Assembly (NCBI GenBank): GCA_021821705.1 | Contig: JAKACE010000126.1 | Location: 1-6,012, forward strand | Source: Actinomycetes bacterium | GTDB lineage: Bacteria > Actinomycetota > Acidimicrobiia > Acidimicrobiales > Palsa-688 | Length of the DNA stretch: 6,012 bases | Direction of reading: 5' to 3' | Part shown: one piece after another, positions 1 to 6,012 of the stretch | Layout of the letters: each line of letters opens with the position of its first letter | How positions within the stretch are numbered: the first letter of the stretch is position 1 | Made by a program: the position numbers and the translations under genes | The notes under the pieces: model-generated | Database searches by the model: none | What the model was told of the DNA's origin: nothing | The model's input: only the letters and a program-made list of their open reading frames with translations

Positions 1-16
1 GGACCGGGCGGTGCCC

Positions 17-20
17 GTGA
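17..20 (+). other. Possible GTGA stop/start overlap joining an upstream gene to cydC
   Basis: The GTG at 17-19 overlaps a TGA at 18-20 that closes another forward frame, open from position 3 and reading only TGRCP before the stop. This is the usual 4-base coupling geometry, seen also between hemC and cobA-hemD in this window. An upstream cydD would be the natural partner. Only five codons of that frame are visible, so identity cannot be judged. Confidence 0.3.
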
Positions 21-1846
21 GCCGGCGCCACAGCCGGTACCGGCTGCGCCGCCGCCGGCCTCTGCGGACCTGCTGGGCGAGCGCTGGCAGGGGTCTGCCG
101 GCCATGTGGCCCGGCGTGCTGGCCGGTTCCCTGGCCGCGGCGTGCGGTGTCGGCCTCCTGGCGGTCGGCGCCTGGCTGCTGGCCAGGGCGTGGCAGCGCC
201 CGCCTGTTCTCAGCCTCTGCGTCGCCATCGGTGCCGTCCAGGCGTTCTCGCTCGGTGGGGGCGTGCTCTGGTACTTCCAGCGCCTGGTGGCCCACCGGCG
301 TTCCCTGGCCCTGCTCGGCTCCCTGCGGCTCGGCTTGTTCGACACGCTCGAGCCTCTGGTGCCGGGTGCTCTGGGGCCCAACGGGCGCGGTGAGGTCCTG
401 AGCGGCTTCGTCAGCGACGCCGAACTGGTGGCCGAGGGGCTTGCCCGCACCGTTTCGACAGTGGTGCAGGTCACGGCGGCCCTCCTGGCTGCGACCGTGG
501 CCGTGGTGTTGGTGAGCCCGCCGATGGCGGCCGTCCTACTGCCCGGTGGTGCCCTGCTTGGCGGGGCGGTGGTCCTCGCCGCCAGCCTGGGCCGGCGTTG
601 GCAGGACGAAGCCGCGGCCCAGAGGGCGGTCCTGGCCGGCCAGGTGGACGAGCTCGTGCGGTCGGCGCCCGAACTGGTCGCCTTCGGTCGTGGCGACCTC
701 GTCGAGGCCAGGCTGTGCGCACTGCAGGCACTCTCGGGGCGCACCGACCGCTGGCGGGCGGCTCTGGCCGGTGGGCTTGGTGCGGCCGCCACGCTGGGTG
801 CGGCGCTGGTGGCGGCGGCCACGCTGGCGGTAGGGGCGCACGCCGGGCCCGCCGGGCACGCTGGTCTTCCGGGCCTGGCGATGGCCGCGTTCGCCACTGT
901 CGCCGGCCTGGCGCCCTGCGCCCTGCTGCCCTCCGCCCTCGCAAGGGTGGCCGAGGCCAGGGCGGCGGCCTGCCGCCTGCTCGACCTGCGCGATGTCGTG
1001 CCGGCGGTACCGGCCCAAGGCCACCGCGTCGAAGTGGGCGGCGCGCCTGGGGGCGCTCCGGCGGCCGAACTGCGCTGTGCCCACGTCGGCCCCCCCGGAG
1101 TGGCCGGCCCGCAAGGGCGTGGTGCTCAGGGGCACGCAGGTACGCCGGCTGGGTACGCCAAACCGGTCGACACCGGCGCCGGCGGGCTGGGGCCCACGAG
1201 CGGGGCGGGCGGCGCCGGCGGCGTGCCGTGCATCCTCTGCGGGGTCTCCCTGGCCCTGGCGCCGGGCAGCCGGACGGCCCTCACCGGGCCGAACGGAGCA
1301 GGCAAGACGACGGTTGTGCTGTCGCTGCTCCACTTCGTGGGCTGTCACCGAGGCGGGGCGTACCTGGAGGGATCGGACGTCTCCGAGCTCGACCGGGCCG
1401 GTATCGCACGACTGGCGGCGTGGGCGCCCGAGCACACGCACGTATTCGCCGCCGACCTGGCCGCCAACCTCAGGCTGGGTTGCCAGCAGGCGGCCGATGG
1501 CGAGCTGTGGGGCGCCCTGGAGGCAGTCGGGCTGGAGTCATGGGCTCGGGGCCTGCCTGACGGGCTGGCAACGCGGCTCGGGGCCGGTGGCCGCCCGGTC
1601 AGCAGCGGGGAGGCCCAGCGCCTGGGCGCCGCCAGGGCCCTGGTCTCGAGAGCCCCGGTGCTCCTCCTGGACGAGCCGACCGCCCACCTCGACCCGCGCT
1701 CGGCAGCCCGCATGCTCCACGGGTTGGCGGGAGCGGCCGGGGACCGGACTGTCCTGGTCGTCAGCCACGACGACACCGCTGTCGAATGGGCGCAGCAGGT
1801 GGTCGTCCTGGACCGGGGCCGGGTCGTCGAGCCGGTGCCGGGTTAG
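17..1846 (+). CDS. cydC: CydC-type subunit of the CydDC heme/thiol ABC exporter
   Basis: Inner-membrane half-transporter (609 aa from GTG 17) with an N-terminal six-helix ABC exporter domain (about residues 30-320) and a C-terminal ATPase domain (about 349-609). CydC pairs with CydD; the pair is required for cytochrome bd assembly and has been linked to cysteine/glutathione export and heme handling. Visible motifs: TM1 with GVGLLAVGAWLLA, the CydC-like YFQRLVAH segment ending at His93, Walker A GPNGAGKTT (424-432), signature VSSGEAQRL (from 528), Walker B VLLLDEP (548-554), D-loop AHLD, and H-loop His584 in VVSHD. Odd: a Gly-rich insertion after ATPase strand 1, a CxxC pair (405/408), Glu instead of Gln in the Q-loop (APEHTHVF), and no clear A-loop aromatic residue. 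It is longer than E. coli CydC (573 aa). The frame is open to the left edge, so GTG 11 or a start or fusion outside the window is possible. GTG 17 was chosen because it overlaps a TGA in another frame. CydC rather than CydD is favoured by the TM1-TM2 region. Confidence 0.85.
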   Translation: MSRRHSRYRLRRRRPLRTCWASAGRGLPAMWPGVLAGSLAAACGVGLLAVGAWLLARAWQRPPVLSLCVAIGAVQAFSLGGGVLWYFQRLVAHRRSLALLGSLRLGLFDTLEPLVPGALGPNGRGEVLSGFVSDAELVAEGLARTVSTVVQVTAALLAATVAVVLVSPPMAAVLLPGGALLGGAVVLAASLGRRWQDEAAAQRAVLAGQVDELVRSAPELVAFGRGDLVEARLCALQALSGRTDRWRAALAGGLGAAATLGAALVAAATLAVGAHAGPAGHAGLPGLAMAAFATVAGLAPCALLPSALARVAEARAAACRLLDLRDVVPAVPAQGHRVEVGGAPGGAPAAELRCAHVGPPGVAGPQGRGAQGHAGTPAGYAKPVDTGAGGLGPTSGAGGAGGVPCILCGVSLALAPGSRTALTGPNGAGKTTVVLSLLHFVGCHRGGAYLEGSDVSELDRAGIARLAAWAPEHTHVFAADLAANLRLGCQQAADGELWGALEAVGLESWARGLPDGLATRLGAGGRPVSSGEAQRLGAARALVSRAPVLLLDEPTAHLDPRSAARMLHGLAGAAGDRTVLVVSHDDTAVEWAQQVVVLDRGRVVEPVPG

Positions 1847-1852
1847 CTATAG

Positions 1853-1875
1853 CGGCCGGCGACGAAGCCGGGCCG
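1853..1875 (+). terminator. Candidate hairpin just after cydC
   Basis: CGGCCGGC (1853-1860), a 6-base loop GACGAA, then GCCGGGCCG (1867-1875) can form an 8-bp GC stem with one bulged G. It begins 6 bases after the cydC stop and has no T-run after it. Actinobacterial terminators often lack a U-tract, but in DNA this GC-rich such stems also arise by chance. Confidence 0.25.
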
Positions 1876-2183
1876 GCTACCAGCGCCATGATCCGCGTTG
1901 CGGGCAGGGGCAGTGCGACGCCGTAGCGGCCGGCGTCGTCCATCAGCGCCGCCATCATGGCCCCGAAGGCGTCGGGCCAGTTGCCGGCGCTCAGATGGGC
2001 GCGGCCGTGGGCGTCACCAAACCCGTTGCAGGTTGCCCTGTGGGCCAGGGCGACCACGGCGCCCAGTTGCCGGCGGACGCCGGCACGCTCGGCGCCCTGC
2101 TCCCGGTAGCGCGTCCCGTACACCGGGGCTCCCGGGATCCTCGAAAGCACCAGGTGCTCGCCAGGCTGGCGGCCCAGGTCGGC
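1872..2183 (-). pseudogene. Remnant of an aminoglycoside-phosphotransferase-like kinase
   Basis: A stop-free stretch of 104 codons reads as protein with native composition and about 88% G/C at third positions (12 of 104 codons end in A or T by hand count). It resembles the middle of an APH/choline-kinase-fold protein: a hinge-like LVLSRIPGAPV, a helix GAVVALAHR where families have LA-x-LH, a FG element, then NWPDAFGAMMAALM and GRYGVALPLPATRI. The N-lobe with its nucleotide-binding Lys is missing; upstream the frame runs into the 3' end of hemD as shadow sequence. The catalytic HxD...N loop and the metal-binding Asp are also missing; downstream the frame runs antisense through the end of cydC and stops at 1761. 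There is no convincing start: the only GTG at the hemD stop (2194) is in a different frame. I read it as a gene deleted at both ends. The family call rests on recalled motif patterns, not a search. Confidence 0.5.
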
Positions 2184-2187
2184 CGCC
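2168..2187 (-). terminator. Candidate hairpin after the hem operon
   Basis: Read on the minus strand, GGCGGCC, a 6-base loop GACCTG and GGCCGCC form a perfect 7-bp stem starting 3 bases after the cobA-hemD stop codon. No U-tract follows. The position fits an operon terminator, but the stem also lies inside the kinase remnant and may be chance. Confidence 0.3.
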
Positions 2188-2190
2188 GGC

Positions 2191-3738
2191 TCACTTCGCC
2201 GGGCCGAGCGTTCGGGCCAGAGCAGCAAGGAGCCCGTCGACGGTGTGCTCGGCGGCCTGCGCCGCCACCTCGAGGCCTGCTTGGGTGGCGGCGCGGGCTG
2301 TGGTGGGGCCGATGCAGGCGACCAGCCCGGGTACCGGTGTCCCCAAGGCCCCGGCCTGGCGGACGTAACTGCGCACGGCCGTGGGCGAGGCGAACAGGAT
2401 GGCGTCGGCTCGGCCGGCGGCGCCGAGGACGTCTGCGTCCAGGTCGACCTCCACCGTGCGGTAGGCGTCCACCGCCTCGACGGTCCAGCCTCTGGCCGCC
2501 AGGCCCTCTCGCAGCCGGGGGTGAGCCCCGCTGGCCTGGGGCAGGAGCACCAGTGGCCGGTCAGGCCCAACGGCGGCGTCAGGGGGCTCAGCCAAGGTCG
2601 GGAAGCACTCGACGAGGCCCTCGGCGCTGTGGTCGGCCGGCACGAGGTCGGCGACGACGCCCCGGTTGGCGAGGGCAGCGGCCGTAGCCGGGCCGACGGC
2701 GGCCACGGCGGTCCGCCCGAGCCAGCGCACGTCCGCCAGGGCGCCGAAGAAGCGCTCCACCGCATTAGCGGAGGCGAACACCACCCAGGCGTACCCGGGC
2801 GTCCCCCGGCCGGCGGCCCCCGGGCGCGGGCGCAGGGCGTCCACGGCCGCCTGGAGGGCGCGGCCGCCGTCCGGCGGTGCCACCTGCTCGATGGCGGCCA
2901 CTTCCATGGGCCGGGCGCCCATCTCCCGCAGGCGCGAGGCCAGCTCACTGCTCTGGTGCCTGGCCCGGGTGACGACGACCGTACGACCGGCCAGAGGCCC
3001 GCCGCGGTACCAGGACAGCTCCAGGGCGGCCACATCGCCGATGACCATCGTGACCGGTGCATCGATGGGGACCGAGCCGAGCCGGCCGAGCGTGGTACGG
3101 ACATCGACCTGGTACGGCTCGGTGCCCCACTGCACGGCCATGACGGGCGTGGACGCCGGCATCCCGCCGGCCATCAGGCGCTCTGCGATACGGGCCCGGT
3201 GGGCAGCGCCCATGAGCACGACGATTGTCCCGCCCGTGGCGGCCAGCGCCTCCCAGTCGGTCCCCCCATCAGCCCTGGTCCTCTCGACCGAGCGGGTGTG
3301 GCCGGCGGCGACGGTGAAGGAGGTGACCACCCCCCGGTGCGTAACCGGCACGCCGGCGTAGGCGGGCGCAGCCACGGCGGATGTGACCCCGGGCACCACC
3401 TCGTAGGCGATCCCGGCTGCCTCCAGGGCCAGGGCCTCCTCGCCTCCGCGGCCGAAGACGAAGGGGTCGCCTCCTTTGAGCCTGACGACCCGCTGGCCTG
3501 CTTGCGCCCGCCGCACCAGCAGCTCGTTTATGGCCTCCTGGTCGCCGCGGTCGTCGGGCTGCTTGCCCACGTCGACGCGCTCGGCCCCGGGCGGGGCCAG
3601 ACCGAGCAGGCTGGGGTCGCTGAGGCGGTCGTGGACGACGACGTCGGCACGGGCCAGCAGCTCGGCACCCCTGACCGTGAGCAGGCCGGGGTCACCCGGC
3701 CCCGCACCCACCAGCGCAACCCGGCCGGTGCCGGTCAC
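2191..3738 (-). CDS. cobA-hemD: Fused uroporphyrinogen-III C-methyltransferase / uroporphyrinogen-III synthase
   Basis: Bifunctional cytoplasmic enzyme of 515 aa. The N-terminal SUMT domain (about 1-243) transfers two methyl groups from SAM to uroporphyrinogen III, giving precorrin-2 for siroheme or cobalamin. The C-terminal HemD domain (about 249-515) cyclises hydroxymethylbilane with D-ring inversion to uroporphyrinogen III. Seen in SUMT: GAGPGDPGLLT (11-21), HDRL (36-39), RLKGGDPFVFGRGGEE (86-101), PGVTSA (116-121), VLMG (174-177) and QWGTEPYQ. Seen in HemD: GRTVVVTRAR at its start, VVFASANAVERFF, LFASPTAVRSYV and CIGPTTARAA. HemD domains are poorly conserved, but these elements and the fusion partner make the call firm. 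The same fusion is known in Actinobacteria and Firmicutes. GTG 3738 overlaps the hemC TGA by 4 bases (GTGA), so translation is probably coupled; no good Shine-Dalgarno sequence is visible. Both domains look complete. It is the last intact gene of the operon in this window. Confidence 0.95.
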   Translation of the reverse strand: MTGTGRVALVGAGPGDPGLLTVRGAELLARADVVVHDRLSDPSLLGLAPPGAERVDVGKQPDDRGDQEAINELLVRRAQAGQRVVRLKGGDPFVFGRGGEEALALEAAGIAYEVVPGVTSAVAAPAYAGVPVTHRGVVTSFTVAAGHTRSVERTRADGGTDWEALAATGGTIVVLMGAAHRARIAERLMAGGMPASTPVMAVQWGTEPYQVDVRTTLGRLGSVPIDAPVTMVIGDVAALELSWYRGGPLAGRTVVVTRARHQSSELASRLREMGARPMEVAAIEQVAPPDGGRALQAAVDALRPRPGAAGRGTPGYAWVVFASANAVERFFGALADVRWLGRTAVAAVGPATAAALANRGVVADLVPADHSAEGLVECFPTLAEPPDAAVGPDRPLVLLPQASGAHPRLREGLAARGWTVEAVDAYRTVEVDLDADVLGAAGRADAILFASPTAVRSYVRQAGALGTPVPGLVACIGPTTARAATQAGLEVAAQAAEHTVDGLLAALARTLGPAK

Positions 3739-4649
3739 CGGGTGCCGCCGCCCAGCCCGTCGAGCAGCCGGCGCCCTCCGCCTTCGAGGACTGCCACGGC
3801 CACCTCCCGCCCGATGTCGGCTGCCGCCGCGACAGGGCCGGCGGCTGCACGCCGGACCACGGTTGTGCCGTCCGGGCTGGCCAGCAGGCCCCTCATTGTG
3901 AGCGCACCGCCGGCGGTGGCGGTGGCAGCACCGGCCACGGGCAGGTCGCAGGCCCCGCCTATGGTGGCCAGGAAGCTCCGCTCGGCTGTGACGGTGCTGC
4001 GGGCGCCGGGGTCGTCCAGCGAGCGCAGCAGGGCCACGACGGCCTCGTCGCTCTGGCGGCACTCGACGGCGATGGCGCCCTGGGCCACCTGGGGGAGCAT
4101 GACGTCCTCGGACAGCACCTCGGCCGGCTCGGGGTGCAGGTCGAGGCGCTGCAAGGCAGCCATGGCCACCACGATGGCACCTCCGGCCGGCGCCCGGTCG
4201 AGCCGGGTCGCGATGTTGCCGCGCAGGCTCTGGAACTGCAGGTCGGGCCGCAGGGCAGCCAGCTGTGCCCGACGGCGCTGGCTACCGGTGGCCACGGTGG
4301 CGCCCGGCCCCAGGTCGGACAGCCTGGAGCCCACCAGGACATCGCGGCGGTCGGCGCGTTCGGGGACCGAAGCCAGCACGAGCCCCGGCGACGTGACCGG
4401 CTGGAGATCCTTGGCCGAGTGGACGGCGGCGTCCGCCCGGCCGTCGAGGACAGCTGCCTGGACCTCGGCTACGAAGACGCCCCGGCCCCCCATCTCCCAG
4501 ACCGGTACGTCTGTGCGCCTGTCGCCCGAGGTGGTGACGGTCACCAGTTCGATCTCCCAACGGGGGTCCGCAGAGCGCACGATGCCGGCGACGCGCCGCG
4601 CCTGCCAGAGGGCCAGCTCGCTCGAGCGGGTGGCCAGCCGCAGGCGCAC
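3735..4649 (-). CDS. hemC: Hydroxymethylbilane synthase (porphobilinogen deaminase)
   Basis: Cytoplasmic enzyme of 304 aa, the usual family length, that joins four porphobilinogen units into hydroxymethylbilane on a covalently held dipyrromethane primer. The N-terminus LRLATRSSELALWQA (3-17) is the family opening. HSAKD (77-81) carries the catalytic Asp81. The substrate/cofactor-binding arginines are in GSQRRRAQL and LRGNIATRLDR. The cofactor attachment Cys is Cys234 in ATIGGACDLPV; the family more often has Gly-Gly-Cys here, so the residue before Cys is Ala. ERSFLATIGG and MRGLLASPDG complete the third domain. GTG 4649 shares one base with the hemA TAG (TAGTG), and the GGGAG upstream is too far away to be an ordinary ribosome site, so reinitiation after hemA is likely. 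The same frame stays open well upstream, but that part is antisense-like shadow inside hemA and lacks family motifs. Confidence 0.96.
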   Translation of the reverse strand: MRLRLATRSSELALWQARRVAGIVRSADPRWEIELVTVTTSGDRRTDVPVWEMGGRGVFVAEVQAAVLDGRADAAVHSAKDLQPVTSPGLVLASVPERADRRDVLVGSRLSDLGPGATVATGSQRRRAQLAALRPDLQFQSLRGNIATRLDRAPAGGAIVVAMAALQRLDLHPEPAEVLSEDVMLPQVAQGAIAVECRQSDEAVVALLRSLDDPGARSTVTAERSFLATIGGACDLPVAGAATATAGGALTMRGLLASPDGTTVVRRAAAGPVAAAADIGREVAVAVLEGGGRRLLDGLGGGTR

Positions 4650-5914
4650 TAGGGTTCGATGCGGAACAGCTCCCGCAGGGCCTCGGCCAGCACTTCTCCC
4701 TTTGACGTGCCTGCCGCCGCCTTGAGGTTGACGGTGGGTTCGTGCAGGAGCTTGGCGACCAGGCGGCGCGCCATGGCGTCGACGGCCTCGTAGGCCTCCT
4801 CGCTCAGCTCCAACCGTTGGGCGAGGCGGTCCAGCTCCCTTTGCCTCAGCTGCTCGGAACGCTCGTGGAGGGCTGCCACCAGCGGGGCGACGGCCCGCTC
4901 TGCCACCGTCGTGAGGTAGCGGTCCAGCTCCTCGGCCACGATGCGCTCGACGGCCGGCACCTCGGCGCGCCTCTCGTCCATACGCGCCGCCACGAACTTG
5001 GATATGCCGTCCATGTCGACGAGGGTGACGCCTGGCGCCCTGCCCACCACCGGGTCGATCTTGCGGGGCACCGAGAGGTCCACCACGAACAGGGGGCGGC
5101 CGCGGCGCGCCGGCAAGGTGTTGGTAAGGATCTCGGTACTGAGCACGGTGTCGTCGCCGGCCGTGGCACACAGCACGATGTCGGTGCCGGTGACCGCCGC
5201 CGGCACCTCGGACCAGGCGATGGCCCGGCCTCCTATCTCGGCTGCCAGGTGCTCCGCCCGGGCCCGGGTCCGGTTGGCGACCGTGACCGTGCCGGGCCCA
5301 CCGGCGCCCGCCAGGGCGCGCGCCGCCACCTCTCCGACCTCGCCCGCCCCCAGGACGAGAGCCTGCCTGCCGGCCAGGCCCCCAAGAGCGTCGGCAGCCA
5401 TCTGGACGGCGGCGTGAGACAGGGACGTGGTGCCCCGGGAGATGGTCGTCTCGGTCCGGGCCCGCTTGCCCACGACCAGGGCGTGGCGGAAGGCGGCGCC
5501 GAGCACGGGGCCCACCGTCGCCTCGCGGCGCGCCGTCTCGGCCGCCGAGCGTACCTGCCCCAGGATCTCCGGCTCACCCAGCGACGCCGAGTCGAGGCCG
5601 GCCGACACGTGGAAGAGGTGGTTGACGGCCGCGTCGTCGAAGTAGCTGTAGACGTGGTCGGAGAAGTCCTCGGGGGCCTTGCCGCTCCAGGCGGCCAGGA
5701 AGTCCCTGATGTCGCCCATCGCCCCGTGGAACCGGCTGACGACGGCATATATCTCCGTACGCATGCAGGTGGAGAGGAGGACGACTTCCTGCAGGTGAGA
5801 GCGGCCCGACAGGTCGGCAAGGGCCTTGGTGACCTCGCCTGGGCCGATGATGAGAGGCTCGAGCGCGTCCAGTGGGAGCGTCCGGTGATTTACCCCGACA
5901 ATTGCGACAGACAC
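4649..5914 (-). CDS. hemA: Glutamyl-tRNA reductase
   Basis: NADPH-dependent cytoplasmic enzyme of 421 aa that reduces glutamyl-tRNA(Glu) to glutamate-1-semialdehyde, the committed and usually regulated step of C5-pathway tetrapyrrole synthesis. Domains in order: catalytic domain opening SVAIVGVNHRTLPL; nucleophile Cys50 in LSTCMRTEIYAV; GLDSASLGEPEILGQVR; NADPH-binding domain with LGAGEVGEVAARAL (Gly189 onward) and ANRTRARAEHLA; DLSVPRKIDP; and the C-terminal dimerisation helix region ending RRLVAKLLHEPTVNLK. The residue after the catalytic Cys is Met where Asn is usual. GTG 5914 is chosen because the protein then begins exactly as the family does. AAGGAG lies 11 bases upstream and a GGAGG only 1 base upstream. 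A TTG at 5977 would add 21 unlikely residues. The gene heads the hem cluster and ends in TAG overlapping the hemC start. Confidence 0.97.
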   Translation of the reverse strand: MSVAIVGVNHRTLPLDALEPLIIGPGEVTKALADLSGRSHLQEVVLLSTCMRTEIYAVVSRFHGAMGDIRDFLAAWSGKAPEDFSDHVYSYFDDAAVNHLFHVSAGLDSASLGEPEILGQVRSAAETARREATVGPVLGAAFRHALVVGKRARTETTISRGTTSLSHAAVQMAADALGGLAGRQALVLGAGEVGEVAARALAGAGGPGTVTVANRTRARAEHLAAEIGGRAIAWSEVPAAVTGTDIVLCATAGDDTVLSTEILTNTLPARRGRPLFVVDLSVPRKIDPVVGRAPGVTLVDMDGISKFVAARMDERRAEVPAVERIVAEELDRYLTTVAERAVAPLVAALHERSEQLRQRELDRLAQRLELSEEAYEAVDAMARRLVAKLLHEPTVNLKAAAGTSKGEVLAEALRELFRIEP

Positions 5915-6012
5915 GCCTCCAGGCGCTCCTTTGCTTCTGTTCGCCGTCCTTGCCTGATCAGGTCGAGCATGTCCCAACTGACCCCTGGGCGCCAGTCGAC
6001 GTCCTCGGTGCT
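5890..6012 (-). CDS. C-terminal end of an unrecognised upstream gene
   Basis: Forty codons run from the right edge to a TAA at 5892-5890. They start STEDVDWRPG, continue with a hydrophobic/charged helix-like stretch WDMLDLIRQG, then RRTEAKERLEACLSQLSG. The helix-like pattern and mostly G/C third positions in the first half look coding. If real, it shares the hem operon's strand and overlaps the hemA start by 25 bases. I do not recognise the family. In many actinobacteria rex lies upstream of hemA, but this tail does not look like the Rex C-terminus I recall. Confidence 0.5.
   Translation of the reverse strand, partial: STEDVDWRPGVSWDMLDLIRQGRRTEAKERLEACLSQLSG
5926..5931 (-). promoter_or_regulatory. 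Probable ribosome binding site of hemA
   Basis: On the minus strand AAGGAG is followed by 11 bases and then the GTG start. The spacing is slightly long. A second purine run, GGAGG (5920-5916), ends 1 base before the GTG, too near to act as a normal site for it. It lies inside the upstream partial reading frame. Confidence 0.5.

Noticed and set aside
1991..2194. 67-codon minus-strand frame starting at a GTGA overlap with the cobA-hemD stop
   Set aside because: The start geometry is attractive, but the product is Arg/Ser/Pro/Trp-rich shadow sequence. The frame beside it over the same bases has protein-like composition and kinase-like motifs.
993..2687. 564-codon plus-strand open frame overlapping the cydC 3' half and running into the hem operon
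   Set aside because: It is rich in Arg, Pro, Ser and Trp, typical of an out-of-frame shadow. The cydC frame holds all the ABC motifs in the overlap.
2191..4062. Longer version of cobA-hemD starting far upstream at 4062
   Set aside because: The added residues are Arg/Gly-rich, overlap the 3' part of hemC and lack any family similarity. The SUMT domain begins normally right after GTG 3738.
2245..4725. Very long open frame (826 codons) on the plus strand opposite hemC and cobA-hemD
   Set aside because: High third-position GC removes stop codons from antisense frames. The translation is low-complexity and family-free, while the minus strand carries clear enzyme motifs throughout.
4649..5977. 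hemA start at TTG 5977
   Set aside because: It would add 21 residues before the standard GluTR N-terminus, whereas GTG 5914 matches the family and has purine-rich sites upstream.
1..6012. CRISPR arrays, tRNA or rRNA genes, insertion sequences, riboswitches
   Set aside because: No regularly spaced repeats, transposase reading frame, cloverleaf-like segment or recognisable riboswitch was seen. Nearly all of the window is coding.

Overview
The DNA is very GC-rich (roughly 70% by eye), starts nearly all its genes with GTG, and packs them with 1-4 base overlaps. Together with a hemA-hemC-cobA/hemD cluster and a CydC-type ABC exporter, this points to a high-GC actinobacterium. A deep lineage such as Acidimicrobiia is possible, but that is an inference from style and gene content, not from a marker gene.

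Layout: (1) 17-1846, plus strand: CydC, one half of the heterodimeric CydDC ABC exporter needed for cytochrome bd maturation. It may be coupled to an upstream cydD lying outside the window. (2) 1847-2190: no intact gene. It holds two candidate GC-rich hairpins and, on the minus strand, what looks like the middle third of an aminoglycoside-phosphotransferase-like kinase gene whose N-lobe and catalytic loop are gone. (3) 5914-2191, minus strand: a tight three-gene tetrapyrrole operon. hemA (glutamyl-tRNA reductase) is followed by hemC (hydroxymethylbilane synthase) with a 1-base overlap. A fused cobA-hemD (uroporphyrinogen-III methyltransferase plus uroporphyrinogen-III synthase) follows with a 4-base GTGA overlap. 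(4) 6012-5890, minus strand: the C-terminal 40 codons of an unrecognised upstream gene that would overlap the hemA start by 25 bases.

How the genes work together: HemA makes glutamate-1-semialdehyde from glutamyl-tRNA. HemC polymerises porphobilinogen to hydroxymethylbilane. The fused enzyme closes it to uroporphyrinogen III and can methylate part of that pool to precorrin-2 for siroheme or cobalamin. The steps between (HemL, HemB) are not in the window. CydC faces this operon tail to tail; CydDC acts in heme/thiol handling for cytochrome bd, so the two units are related in theme although convergently transcribed.

I did not find a previously undescribed system here. The points most worth a second look are the kinase remnant at the convergent junction, several departures from the norm in CydC (a Gly-rich insertion in the ATPase domain, a CxxC pair, a Glu in the Q-loop, lost arginines beside a retained candidate heme-ligand His), and an Asn-to-Met change next to the catalytic Cys of glutamyl-tRNA reductase.
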